Below are positions 15,912-24,423 of a DNA stretch of 27,629 nucleotides, piece after piece (position 1 is the first letter of the stretch; each line of letters starts with the position of its first letter). The notes beneath the pieces were generated by a model. The model made no database searches. It was not told the origin of the DNA and saw nothing but the letters and a program-made list of their open reading frames with translations. Both the position numbers and the translations under genes were made by a program. The stretch is from CAYGTS01 sp964352905 (lineage in GTDB: Bacteria > Pseudomonadota > Gammaproteobacteria > JAHCLG01), in assembly GCA_964352905.1 (NCBI GenBank), contig CAYGTS010000019.1:1-27629 (forward strand), read 5' to 3'.

Positions 15912-15940
15912 TCGACTTGTAAGATATTTAATGACATAAT
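15912..15940 (+). promoter_or_regulatory. Promoter of a possible small RNA
   Basis: TCGACT (15912-15917), a 17-bp spacer and CATAAT (15935-15940) preceded by TGA, which makes an extended -10. Transcription would start near 15947. No open reading frame starts soon after; a strong terminator follows about 90 bases downstream. Confidence 0.5.
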
Positions 15941-15946
15941 AGCCGA

Positions 15947-16043
15947 ACATTGTAGCAAGCATGAATTCAAGCGAGTTACAGTGCAATCAGGGGGCGTACA
16001 AGCCATGGATGATTATGACAATGATTGTCCATGGCTTTTTATT
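15947..16043 (+). ncRNA. Candidate small RNA (about 97 nt)
   Basis: The stretch between an extended -10 promoter and an intrinsic terminator has no protein-coding signal and is bounded like a free-standing small RNA gene. The alternative is that the terminator simply ends the gcv-dgkA transcript 225 bases after dgkA and the promoter match is fortuitous. I do not recognise the sequence as a known RNA family. Confidence 0.4.
16000..16043 (+). terminator. Rho-independent terminator after gcv-dgkA
   Basis: A perfect 10-bp stem AAGCCATGGA / TCCATGGCTT (16000-16009 with 16028-16037) can be extended by G-U and A-U pairs toward the loop. It is followed by CTTTTTATTT. It is the only strong terminator between dgkA and the next gene. 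Confidence 0.8.
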
Positions 16044-16140
16044 TGCCATCAAAAAAAATTCTATTAAATTTCAATAACTAGTTTCATACCGCATCATTAT
16101 TCGTTATTATTGCTTATTCCCATTTTATAAAGTCGTGGTT

Positions 16141-17394
16141 ATGGAACAACTCGGTCAAGTACTCATCATTGAAGACGAAATTGATGATTACATTATGCTA
16201 CGTCGTCTTATTTCTAAAGCCTTCCCAAGCGGCAATATTCCAGTGCTTGCGACCAACCTTTTAGAAGCCAAAGAGCTTATCGCCAAACAGCCCATTGATT
16301 TGATTTTTCTTGACTTACGTTTACCCGATACGATTGATGACTTTAACCTATCCGATTTTTGTTGGCAGTATCAGTATTTACCCGTGATTGTTGTCACAGG
16401 GATTTTAGATGATGAGCTTGAAACGCAATTACTAGAACATGGCGCTGCTGACTATCTTTTAAAACAAAATTTAGCAAAATACGATATTGCACGCGTCATA
16501 AAGCACGCTAAAGAACGCCATAAGCTACGCTTGCGGCTTTATGAACAGCATTACGAACTAAGCACCCTACAAAGCCAAGTTATGCAAGCGGAAAAATTAG
16601 CAGCGATTGGGCAGCTGGCAACCAGCATTGCCGCGGATATTGATAGCCCGCTTGGTCAAGTGATGAGCCAGATGACCATTTTCAAAGAGTATTCAACTAT
16701 TACCACTAAAATAACGCGTTTAAATGAACAGCTCATCCAAGCAGCTGCAGAGAATAATACCAATGAAGTAAGAAATTTCATTAAAGAAATTGAAAATAGC
16801 ATGAAAAAAGTAGATCTGCTTATTACCAAAAATACAATTCATAGTGTTGTAGAAGAAGTTGATTCCGGTTTAAAACGTATTCATGAAATCGTAATGGGGC
16901 TTAAACAATTTTCGCATACGCAACTTGGCTTTAAGCAGCAAATAAATGTCAATCATTTGCTTGAAAATACTTTAAAAATAATGCAAAGCGAGATCAAAAA
17001 TAAAGGTGAGTTGATTAAAAATTTAGATGATTTACCCCTCATTGAAGCCAAACCTGGGCAGCTCGGACAAGTTTTTTTTAATATTATCCTCAATGCCATT
17101 CACGCTATTGGGGAATCAGGCACAATCACTATTACCACGGTTAAGCAGCCACAGCATGTATTGATCACCATTGCCGATAATGGCTGCGGTATTGCCAAAG
17201 AAGATCTGATCAGAGTTTATGAACCGTTTTTTACTACCAAATCATTTGGCGAAGATGCCGGTTTAGGTTTGGCCATTTCAAAAAATATTATTATCGATCA
17301 TCATGGCAGTATTGAGGTTGAAAGTGAGGTGGGCAAAGGCACTATATTTTCTATTACTCTGCCGATCGCGCAGTCAAATAAAAAGCCTAATTAA
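16141..17394 (+). CDS. Receiver / histidine-kinase-like protein lacking the H-box histidine
   Basis: A 417-residue two-component protein. Residues 6-120 are a receiver domain with acidic pocket E11-D12, phospho-acceptor D58 (FLDLRLPD), T86 and K108. After a helical linker, EKLAAIGQLATSIAADIDSP (about 151-170) aligns with the kinase H-box whose usual form is AHEINNP; the histidine position is alanine (A165). A long dimerisation region (about 170-260) precedes a complete ATP-binding domain with N318, DNGCG (346-350), FFTTK and GLGLA (374-378). It can probably bind ATP, but autophosphorylation on the usual histidine is not possible. No membrane segment is present. The start is ATG 16141; a GTG two codons upstream is possible. 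It overlaps the convergent J-like gene by 8 bases. Confidence 0.85.
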   Translation: MEQLGQVLIIEDEIDDYIMLRRLISKAFPSGNIPVLATNLLEAKELIAKQPIDLIFLDLRLPDTIDDFNLSDFCWQYQYLPVIVVTGILDDELETQLLEHGAADYLLKQNLAKYDIARVIKHAKERHKLRLRLYEQHYELSTLQSQVMQAEKLAAIGQLATSIAADIDSPLGQVMSQMTIFKEYSTITTKITRLNEQLIQAAAENNTNEVRNFIKEIENSMKKVDLLITKNTIHSVVEEVDSGLKRIHEIVMGLKQFSHTQLGFKQQINVNHLLENTLKIMQSEIKNKGELIKNLDDLPLIEAKPGQLGQVFFNIILNAIHAIGESGTITITTVKQPQHVLITIADNGCGIAKEDLIRVYEPFFTTKSFGEDAGLGLAISKNIIIDHHGSIEVESEVGKGTIFSITLPIAQSNKKPN

Positions 17395-18496
17395 GATTAT
17401 CACTAAGATTTTCGAGATCTTTTTGTGACATGGGACCAAGTTGTTGTGCTAATGCTTTTTCTCTTTTAATTTCTGCAAAAGGATCAGCGTCAGGATAATA
17501 GTGGTTGCTGGTAGAATAGTCCTCTGCCTGATTAGATAAATGACCAAGTGCGCTTAAAATCAATAAAATCCAAAATATATAAACTATTTTACTTGATTTT
17601 GAATAAACAATATTTCCGTTAGTGTAAGTGTATTTTTTTGCGAGCCAGGGCAAGAATTTGCGTTTAGATTTGAGCAGTGAGAAACAAGATAACACGATTG
17701 GATAATTAAAATACTGACGAACAATGCGTTTATCCAACTCGAGTAATTTATTTAAGACAAAATAAGCGATAATTTTATATTTTCGTTTTAATAATATGGC
17801 ACATTCTTGAGATGTGGCGAGTGGCTGCTTAATTAATTTCGCAATCGTGCTAAGCCGACCTTTTTTGCTATTGGCATTAAGATATAATAAATTACAAAAT
17901 TCAATAGCAGTGATTAATTTTTTGATAGCAGTGAATTGCTCATGATCGATAATGCACTCACTCTCTTTACTTAAACAGTAGTTATAAAGAACTTGAATAA
18001 AAACAGTATTAAGGTAGTGGGCATTGTTAAAACACGCTAACAATGATTCCCCAAAACCCTCTGTCAAATCTGAAACAGGTGATTTTTCAAGCTGTAAAAC
18101 TGTGGATAAGAAATGCTGCTCCATAAGAGCATAGGGTAAATCACTATAATTTAGCTCATTGAATAAACCTTTAGCCAGTAGTGTTAGATCAGATTGATTA
18201 AGAGAGGGCTCTGCAACTGTTTCGATAAAATTAGTCGGAGTAACCGTATGGCTAATTGACCAAAGCGCATTGTTATCGGGTGTCGATAATTTTTTTCTTT
18301 GGTTTGTAGATGGTATCGTTGTTTGATCTGATTGTTGTTTAACATAATTGAGCGCAGCTTCATAGGCGCTTCGCAATTGAATGAATTCCTCTTTTTGCTT
18401 GCTTAAGTCAAGTGTTTTTAACTTCTTAGCGTAAGCTTTTTTTATGGTCGGAAGATCACTATCACGATCAATTTCTAATGTTTGCCAATAATTCAT
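17387..18496 (-). CDS. J-like membrane protein without HPD, HscC partner
   Basis: A 369-residue protein starting with a J-like helical domain (1-55): YWQTLEIDRDSDLPTIKKAY then KKLKTLDLSKQKEEFIQLRSAYEAALN. This resembles the short J domains of the E. coli DjlB/DjlC group, encoded near hscC, where KL..HPD...F..LR.AYE is typical. Here the HPD tripeptide is not recognisable; TLD stands in its place. The middle (100-300) is helical and unassigned; a single membrane span lies at 303-320 with a short acidic tail. Its ATG overlaps the hscC stop by 4 bases, so the two are co-translated. The inferred role is a membrane-tethered partner of HscC; without HPD, stimulation of the Hsp70 ATPase is doubtful. 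Confidence 0.75.
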   Translation of the reverse strand: MNYWQTLEIDRDSDLPTIKKAYAKKLKTLDLSKQKEEFIQLRSAYEAALNYVKQQSDQTTIPSTNQRKKLSTPDNNALWSISHTVTPTNFIETVAEPSLNQSDLTLLAKGLFNELNYSDLPYALMEQHFLSTVLQLEKSPVSDLTEGFGESLLACFNNAHYLNTVFIQVLYNYCLSKESECIIDHEQFTAIKKLITAIEFCNLLYLNANSKKGRLSTIAKLIKQPLATSQECAILLKRKYKIIAYFVLNKLLELDKRIVRQYFNYPIVLSCFSLLKSKRKFLPWLAKKYTYTNGNIVYSKSSKIVYIFWILLILSALGHLSNQAEDYSTSNHYYPDADPFAEIKREKALAQQLGPMSQKDLENLSDNLN

Positions 18497-20166
18497 ACTA
18501 ATAAACCATCAAACTCATCGAGATATTGCACAAGCTGTTCACATAATTTTTTTAAATCAATAGCACTAATATTATGTAATTTTGCTTTAAAATGACTAAC
18601 AGTTTCTGCAAGCTGCATTTTATGATCACCTTGCAAATCAATATAAATTCGATCAGCACGAGCTAATAAGGTTTTGACAATCTCATCTTCAATCGGGTTG
18701 GTTTTTAATTTTGCTAATTTTTTGATAGAAGCTTGTTTTTCTTCATCGCTTAGTGTACTAGCGTTGTGTTCGATAATTTCTGTGCAAGAAACGTTGGCAT
18801 GTTGCAGCATGCTCACTTCAATTTCAAGTAAACCATTAATATCATAACTGAAACGAATTTCCAAAACCTCACCTAACTTTAAGCCAGGCGGTAGCTTGAG
18901 AGTGAATTTACCAATTTTTATATTATTAATGGGATCCATGCTTTCGCCTTGATAAACCGTGACAATTAATTCTTTTTGGTTATCTTGAACCAAGGAAAAA
19001 TACTGCGATTTACTGCAAGGTAAGGTAGTATTACGTTCAATAATAGGCACATAAATTTCTTGATTAGAGTTGTTTGCTAATGCTTTTGTGCCTAACGTAT
19101 AGGGGCAAACATCGGTTAACACGCGCTCAGAAAAAACACTATTATTTTCACGTAAACCAATCATGTTACATGCGCCAAGAGCAACGATTTCATCCGGATT
19201 AAAGCCATGCAATGGGAATTTTTTAAAAAGTTTAGCAATAAGTTGTTTGAAAAAAGGCATGCGGGTTGCACCACCCACCAAGACAATATGATCAATTTTT
19301 TCAGGATCAAGTTGTGAATCGCGTAATGCTTGCATGATAGGTTGCTGGATCTTGTGAATTAAGTGTTCAGTAATGTGCTCAAATTTGTCGCGTGATAAAT
19401 GATAAGTAAAAGCCTGCTGTTGGCAATGAAGTGCAATTTCTACAGATTGCTTATTGGATAATTGTCGCTTAACCATTTCTGCTTGTTTAAAAAACGTAGT
19501 GTACTCATCTACGCTAATCGGTAAATTTAAAGATTCAACCATATCGTTGATAATGGCATCGGTAAAATCTTTACCCCCCAGAAAATTATTACCAGCACTT
19601 GCACGAATTTCCATGATACCTTCAAATTGTTCCATAATAGAAACGTCAAGCGTACCGCCGCCAAGATCGACTACCATCACTTGGCTTTGATCATGTTCGT
19701 GGATTAAACCATAAGCTAATGCGGCTGCAGTAGGTTCATTGATGAAGCATTCTACTTTTAAACCAATCATTTCAGCGGCTTGTTGTGTTGCTTTGCGTTG
19801 TAATGCATTGAAATAAGCAGGGACAGTGATAATGGCTGCTTCAATATCTTCTTGGCAAAACGCTTTAGCATCTTCGATTAGTTGGCGTAATATCAAGGCA
19901 CTTAGTTCTTCTGGGCGAAAAGTTTTATCGAGGAAATGATAAGTTTTATCTGATCCCAGTGAGCGTTTAAATTCGCTAACAGTTGTACCTGGGTGTGTAA
20001 ACAAACGCTCGCGCGCGGCATCACCAACAAAGATGTTGTTTTTATCAAAACTAATAATAGAAGGTGTGATAAATTTACCAAAGGCATTGGGTATGAGCTG
20101 CGCTTTACCTGCAGCAAAGGTTCCAATTAAACTATTTGTTGTGCCAAGATCAATTCCAACTTTCAT
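18493..20166 (-). CDS. hscC: Hsp70 family chaperone, HscC type
   Basis: A 557-residue Hsp70, nearly the length of E. coli HscC (556) and shorter than DnaK, because the C-terminal lid is reduced. The nucleotide-binding domain shows VGIDLGTTNSL (3-13), FINEPTAAALAYG, VVDLGGGTLDVS and IVLVGGATRMP; the linker/substrate domain follows from about 350. The start was set at ATG 20166 (sequence MKVGIDLG), with GGTAA upstream; a start four codons earlier is possible. It is the first gene of a two-gene operon with the J-like membrane protein. Its promoter is a normal sigma70 type and no clear heat-shock sigma site was seen. Confidence 0.9.
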   Translation of the reverse strand: MKVGIDLGTTNSLIGTFAAGKAQLIPNAFGKFITPSIISFDKNNIFVGDAARERLFTHPGTTVSEFKRSLGSDKTYHFLDKTFRPEELSALILRQLIEDAKAFCQEDIEAAIITVPAYFNALQRKATQQAAEMIGLKVECFINEPTAAALAYGLIHEHDQSQVMVVDLGGGTLDVSIMEQFEGIMEIRASAGNNFLGGKDFTDAIINDMVESLNLPISVDEYTTFFKQAEMVKRQLSNKQSVEIALHCQQQAFTYHLSRDKFEHITEHLIHKIQQPIMQALRDSQLDPEKIDHIVLVGGATRMPFFKQLIAKLFKKFPLHGFNPDEIVALGACNMIGLRENNSVFSERVLTDVCPYTLGTKALANNSNQEIYVPIIERNTTLPCSKSQYFSLVQDNQKELIVTVYQGESMDPINNIKIGKFTLKLPPGLKLGEVLEIRFSYDINGLLEIEVSMLQHANVSCTEIIEHNASTLSDEEKQASIKKLAKLKTNPIEDEIVKTLLARADRIYIDLQGDHKMQLAETVSHFKAKLHNISAIDLKKLCEQLVQYLDEFDGLLV

Positions 20167-20267
20167 GACGATTACCAATATTTATTGTTATACAAAGTTA
20201 CGTGGCGAAGTATATGTCGTGCGCCTTTGAAGATGTGACTTTTAGCATCTCATCTTGATGTCCGATG

Positions 20268-20296
20268 TGTATAGCAAGAATTAGGCTTGTGATCAA
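20268..20296 (-). promoter_or_regulatory. hscC promoter
   Basis: On the minus strand: TTGATC (20291-20296), a 17-bp spacer and TATACA (20268-20273), with a predicted start near 20261 and a leader of about 95 bases before the ATG at 20166. Confidence 0.55.
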
Positions 20297-20336
20297 GGGT
20301 AATTTTTGCGTAGAGTGGAATTAAAGGGTTTTATAA

Positions 20337-20374
20337 TAGGTGTATTATCAATATGTTACATAATAATACACCTA
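20337..20374 (-). terminator. Hairpin downstream of mdh, possible terminator
   Basis: A perfect 12-bp inverted repeat TAGGTGTATTAT (20337-20348) and ATAATACACCTA (20363-20374) lies 22 bases after the mdh stop. The stem is AT-rich and the following minus-strand sequence (TTATAAAACCC) lacks a good T-run, so termination may be weak. Confidence 0.45.
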
Positions 20375-20395
20375 AATTGAAATTATCTTGTTATG

Positions 20396-21382
20396 TCAAA
20401 GCAATCCCAGCTCTTTCACAATATCACGCTCATGACGTAATTCATCTAGAGTCGCTTGGAATTTTTGCTGGCCGAATTCATTATGCTTAAAACCTTTAAC
20501 CACACTAAACTGACCGTTTTCAACACGCGATGGGAAAGAGAAAATTAACCCTTCATCCACCCCGTAGTCACCTTGTGAGCAACTGCAAATTGAAAAATTG
20601 TCATCAATAGGGGTGTTGTGATGTAAATTATAAATCGAATCAATGGCAGCATTGGCCGCGCTGGCAGCAGAAGACGCGCCGCGCGCTTTAATAATAGCTG
20701 CACCGCGTTGTTGCACGATTTGAATAAAATCATTCTGTAGCCACTTTTCATCATTGATCACATCAGCAGCTGGCTTGCCCTTAATCGTTGCATTATAAAA
20801 ATCCGGGTATTGCGTAGCGGAGTGATTACCCCAAATCACAATATTTTTAACCTCAGTCACATCAACACCCGCTTTCTTGGCTAACTGTGTACGTGCACGG
20901 TTTTCATCTAAAGCTGTCATCGCATAAAAACGAGAATTGGGCACATCGGGCGCATTGTTCATTGCAATTAAACAATTAGTATTGCAGGGATTACCCACGA
21001 CAAAAACGCTAACATCATCAGCAGCGTTATCATTAATCGCCTTACCTTGCTTGGTAAAAATGCCGCCATTGATTTCCAATAAATCAGAGCGTTCCATGCC
21101 GGCTTTACGAGGTACCGAACCCACCAAGATAGCATGATTAATCCCATTGGCGGCCTTATTTAAATCAGACGTATAAACAATATTTTTTAACAAAGGAAAA
21201 GCGCAATCTTCCAACTCCATCACCACGCCTTCGAGTGCAGGAAGCGCGGCATCTAATTCTAAGAGTTGTAACTCAATTTCAGTATCAGGGCCTAACATTT
21301 GGCCTGAAGCAATGCGAAATAACAGAGCATAGCCAATTTGCCCTGCCGCACCAGTCACTAAAATTTTTGCTCTTTTTGGCAT
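20396..21382 (-). CDS. mdh: Malate dehydrogenase
   Basis: A 328-residue NAD-dependent malate dehydrogenase that interconverts malate and oxaloacetate in the TCA cycle. Features: nucleotide-binding VTGAAGQIGYALL (9-21), substrate arginines R92 and R98 in VPRKAGMERSD, VGNPCNTN with N131, LDENRA with R162, and the catalytic H187 in WGNHSATQYPDF. It is of the longer bacterial type (about 325-330 residues) with insertions relative to the E. coli enzyme. TTGGAG lies before the ATG. It stands alone, divergent from hemW, with a strong promoter at 21415-21443. Confidence 0.96.
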   Translation of the reverse strand: MPKRAKILVTGAAGQIGYALLFRIASGQMLGPDTEIELQLLELDAALPALEGVVMELEDCAFPLLKNIVYTSDLNKAANGINHAILVGSVPRKAGMERSDLLEINGGIFTKQGKAINDNAADDVSVFVVGNPCNTNCLIAMNNAPDVPNSRFYAMTALDENRARTQLAKKAGVDVTEVKNIVIWGNHSATQYPDFYNATIKGKPAADVINDEKWLQNDFIQIVQQRGAAIIKARGASSAASAANAAIDSIYNLHHNTPIDDNFSICSCSQGDYGVDEGLIFSFPSRVENGQFSVVKGFKHNEFGQQKFQATLDELRHERDIVKELGLL

Positions 21383-21414
21383 GAGATAACTCCAACGGAT
21401 TGAATAAAGTTGCT

Positions 21415-21443
21415 AGTGTAAAGTGTATTTAAAAGCGAGTCAA
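21415..21443 (-). promoter_or_regulatory. mdh promoter
   Basis: On the minus strand: TTGACT (21438-21443), exactly 17 bp, then TACACT (21415-21420). Transcription should start near 21408, leaving a leader of about 26 bases with TTGGAG as ribosome site. Confidence 0.7.
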
Positions 21444-21538
21444 AATAATTAGGACTTACGATAAACGTCGTCTTTTTGGCTGTTTTCAGGAGAGCGTATA
21501 AGGTACACTCACCAACTTTATGCTATGTAGTTTAGAAG

Positions 21539-22687
21539 ATGTTACAACAAGCGATCCCGTTAAGTCTTTATATTCATTTGCCGTGGTGCGTGCAAAAGTG
21601 CCCGTATTGCGATTTTAATTCGCATAAGGCGCCAGATGTTTTGCCAGAAGATCATTATATTCAGCAACTATTGCAAGACTTGGCGCAGGATAGCCCATGG
21701 GCCAGTGGTCGTAACGTTTCAACTATTTTCATAGGTGGTGGTACACCGAGTTTGTTTTCAGGACGTGCTATGGCCCATTTATTGCAAGGAATTAAAACCA
21801 GGGTTGCTTGTGATGAAAACATGGAAATTACCTTGGAGGCGAATCCCGGCACGGTTGATCAAGCCAATTTTGTGGAATACTTTGCAGCAGGAATTAATCG
21901 TTTATCGATTGGTGTGCAAAGTTTTCATGATCAACATTTAAAAAAATTAGGGCGCATTCATAATCGTGATGCGGCAATAAAGGCTGTCGCTGTGGCAAAA
22001 AAAAGTGGCTTTAGTAATTTTAATTTAGATTTAATGTATGGATTGCCGCAGCAAACAACGCACGAGGCACTGGCGGATTTAAAACAAGCGATCGCATTGC
22101 AGCCAACGCATATATCATGGTATCAACTAACCATAGAGCCAAATACGTTGTTTGCCGTGAAAACACCTAGTTTACCCGATGATGAAAATGTGTGGGATAT
22201 GATGCAACAAGGCCAACGATTGTTAACAGAGCATGGATATCAGCAATATGAAATTTCAGCTTATGCCAAAGCCAATAAACAATGCCAACATAATTTAAAT
22301 TATTGGCGCTTTGGTGATTACCTAGGGATTGGTGCTGGTGCACATGCTAAAATTACTGATTGTAAAACCAATACAATTTTGCGTTATAGCAAAATAAAAC
22401 ACCCCAAACAGTATTTGCAGTGTGACAAGAATTTTTATCAAGAACAGCGCCAACTCACAAAAAGCGATCGCATTTTTGAATTCATGTTGAATGCATTACG
22501 ACTGCATCAAAAAATTGATTTCTATTTATTTACCAGTACGACAGGCTTAGCGCTGAGTGACATTGAACCGCAATTAAAATTAGCAGCGCAACGTGAGTTG
22601 ATAACGTTGACAGAGAGTGGATTTTATTTAACAGAGTTAGGTAAGCAATTTACAAATGATGTGATGGGATTATTTTTGCAAGTTTAA
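21539..22687 (+). CDS. hemW: Radical SAM haem chaperone HemW
   Basis: A 382-residue radical SAM protein of the HemW (YggW/HemN-like) family, which binds haem and delivers it to membrane targets; it is not a coproporphyrinogen oxidase. The N-terminal YIHLPWCVQKCPYCDF has the cluster cysteines C17, C21 and C24 (CxxxCxxC), followed by IFIGGGTPS, the EANPGTV and GVQSF motifs, and a C-terminal HemN-like domain (GDYLGIGAGAH, then FEFMLNALRL). A possible ribosome site is AGAAG before the ATG. Alone between mdh and a gene-poor stretch. Confidence 0.93.
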   Translation: MLQQAIPLSLYIHLPWCVQKCPYCDFNSHKAPDVLPEDHYIQQLLQDLAQDSPWASGRNVSTIFIGGGTPSLFSGRAMAHLLQGIKTRVACDENMEITLEANPGTVDQANFVEYFAAGINRLSIGVQSFHDQHLKKLGRIHNRDAAIKAVAVAKKSGFSNFNLDLMYGLPQQTTHEALADLKQAIALQPTHISWYQLTIEPNTLFAVKTPSLPDDENVWDMMQQGQRLLTEHGYQQYEISAYAKANKQCQHNLNYWRFGDYLGIGAGAHAKITDCKTNTILRYSKIKHPKQYLQCDKNFYQEQRQLTKSDRIFEFMLNALRLHQKIDFYLFTSTTGLALSDIEPQLKLAAQRELITLTESGFYLTELGKQFTNDVMGLFLQV

Positions 22688-22996
22688 AGAGAGAGCGTCC
22701 TTGCTCAAATGTGTCCCTGTGCGAAATAATACGCATCCGTGTGTGAACCCAAATGGGTGGTCCTGAGCTAAATGAGTACAATGCAGTTATGATTTCCATA
22801 TATCATGTGAATACTCTACAGGATAAAAAAATACATACAAGGAGGGTGTAAGCCTAATTCTGCAGGATTAATTTCATCGAAAAAATAAAATATATTAAAA
22901 ATCAAGCAGTTAAAATAAATAAGCGCAAAAAATATACAATTTTAGTCGTGATCTTTGAGAGATCTCGCACAAATTATTAGGCAAAAAGGGCGGATC
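22688..22996. other. Gene-poor interval
   Basis: A 309-bp stretch between the convergent ends of hemW and the DUF945 gene. I see no credible gene, RNA or strong terminator. It contains an isolated AAGGAGG (22839-22845) without a useful start codon behind it, and a 20-codon open frame from 22787 without a ribosome site. No match to the palindromic repeat family is visible. Confidence 0.6.
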
Positions 22997-24118
22997 TTAG
23001 GTATCTAAACGTTGGATTTGCCCTTTATTTAACAAGATCCGTCCTTTTACTAGGTGGCTACTAAATTGCAAATAAGGTTGTTGCTGTAATTTTAATACAA
23101 CCTGCTTAACCTGTTGAGTTAGATCGGCGTTTGATAAAAAAGAACCATATCGCATTAAATAAAACTGTTGCACAAACCATGCGACAGCATGTTCAAACAA
23201 ATCACGCGGCAGCTGAAATACCAAAGTGGCATGACTAAAATTATAAAGGTAATAACCTAGCAAAGGAGAATTAATGGCTAAATCAGTGCGCAATCTGGGT
23301 AATGCGGCATGTGCTTGTAACGTAATGGGGGATCGCGCTGTGGCATTTACAGTTAAATTAATTTCAGGCCCTGCGCTAATTAAGCGGCTTAAAGCCCAAT
23401 CTGGATTAGCGTTTTGTAACATTGCCCAACCTTGTGGTTTTAATTTATTCGCAGTGAACGTTTGTTTTATATTTTGATAACGATTTTTTTCAGTAAAAAA
23501 TTGCTTTAAAAATAAAGTTTGCTGCATTTGTAAATTATTATCCACTAAAGATTGCGATAGTGAAAAATGTAACGTGTTTAAAGTATAGCGTTCCACCCAT
23601 TCGAGTTGCTTTGCTTGCAAGGTGAGTTTCTTAACAATCCAAGCAGCGTGTTTAGTGTGAACTAATTGAGTTAATAATTGTAACTGCTGAATATGAAACG
23701 CATGCGCTTGTTGCCAATCTATTATTTGAGTTTCATTATTAATATTACCCGTTAATGACAATGTTAAAGAACCGGTTGCAACCGGATTTAAATTTTTCTG
23801 ATTGACATAAATTTGATAAACCATTAACGCCTGCCCGAATTGCCAGTTGTTTGCGCTTTTAAAAATGGGCCCTTGCGTAATTTTTGCTGTTACTACAAAT
23901 TGTGAAATACCAGCGTGCTTCAAGTACCTTGAATCACTTCGAATTATTAATTCAACGTTGGAGTGGCGCCAGCCTAATTGATCATGATTTAAACTCAGCG
24001 CAGTGTTTTTTTCAACGGTATTGAGTAAACTTCTTTTAATGATAGCACCAATTAATAGCGGCAGGCTGATTAACAGCACTAATAACAGTAAAGCAAAAAG
24101 CGTAAAAAATTTTTTCAT
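22997..24118 (-). CDS. DUF945 (YdgA-like) family protein
   Basis: A 373-residue protein with an N-terminal membrane anchor (about residues 4-27, FFTLFALLLLVLLISLPLLI) and a large domain exported to the periplasm. The ITQGPIFKSANNWQFGQALM segment matches the conserved I-x-HGP-x(n)-FG block of the DUF945/YdgA family, and the remaining beta-rich pattern agrees. The function of the family is not clear. The ATG at 24118 is preferred to a GTG three codons upstream; neither has a good ribosome site. Upstream is a subfamily B palindromic element, so the promoter may have been disturbed. Confidence 0.75.
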   Translation of the reverse strand: MKKFFTLFALLLLVLLISLPLLIGAIIKRSLLNTVEKNTALSLNHDQLGWRHSNVELIIRSDSRYLKHAGISQFVVTAKITQGPIFKSANNWQFGQALMVYQIYVNQKNLNPVATGSLTLSLTGNINNETQIIDWQQAHAFHIQQLQLLTQLVHTKHAAWIVKKLTLQAKQLEWVERYTLNTLHFSLSQSLVDNNLQMQQTLFLKQFFTEKNRYQNIKQTFTANKLKPQGWAMLQNANPDWALSRLISAGPEINLTVNATARSPITLQAHAALPRLRTDLAINSPLLGYYLYNFSHATLVFQLPRDLFEHAVAWFVQQFYLMRYGSFLSNADLTQQVKQVVLKLQQQPYLQFSSHLVKGRILLNKGQIQRLDT

Positions 24119-24162
24119 TGAGTTCACAAAGATAATAGGGGATCAAAAAGATGAGCATCGCA

Positions 24163-24338
24163 TCAGCAATTCCCGCTGTAGCTGGGAACAGCCATATTTG
24201 GGCAATCTCACGTTAAAAATTCCAAAAAATGTGCTCATTTATTATGTATAAACTCCGCTATTTTTTGGAATTTTTAACGTGACCTTGCCTCAAATCTGAC
24301 TGTTCTTGAGTAATCAGACATTACGGCGGGAATCGCTA
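24163..24338 (+). repeat. Complete subfamily B palindromic element (MITE-like)
   Basis: A 176-bp element with ends TCAGCAATTCCCGC and GCGGGAATCGCTA. A perfect 23-bp inner stem (24208-24230 with 24260-24282) encloses a 29-base loop with TGCTCATTTATTATGTATAA. The direct repeat GCATCGCA at 24155-24162 and 24339-24346 is a perfect 8-bp target duplication. It lies between bdh and the DUF945 gene. Confidence 0.93.
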
Positions 24339-24366
24339 GCATCGCATAAGTTATTATAATAAGCTA

Positions 24367-24410
24367 GTAACTATTCAGTAAATTTAAACGTGAGTTTACT
24401 GAATAGTTAC
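24367..24410. repeat. 44-bp minimal palindrome made of subfamily A ends
   Basis: GTAACTATTCAGTAAA (24367-24382) and its exact reverse complement (24395-24410) flank a 12-base spacer. The arm matches ends of subfamily A elements (for example TTAACTATTCAG at 3843 and the right end at 1182), so it may be the product of a nearly complete internal deletion. The flanks share only four of eight bases, so a target duplication is not clear. It lies 14 bases downstream of the bdh stop but lacks a T-run. Confidence 0.75.
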
Positions 24411-24423
24411 ATAACAACTGTGG

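Noticed and set aside
22787..22849. 20-codon open frame and a strong AAGGAGG in the gap after hemW
   Set aside because: The short frame has no ribosome site and AAGGAGG lies at its end, followed at once by a stop; nothing supports translation.
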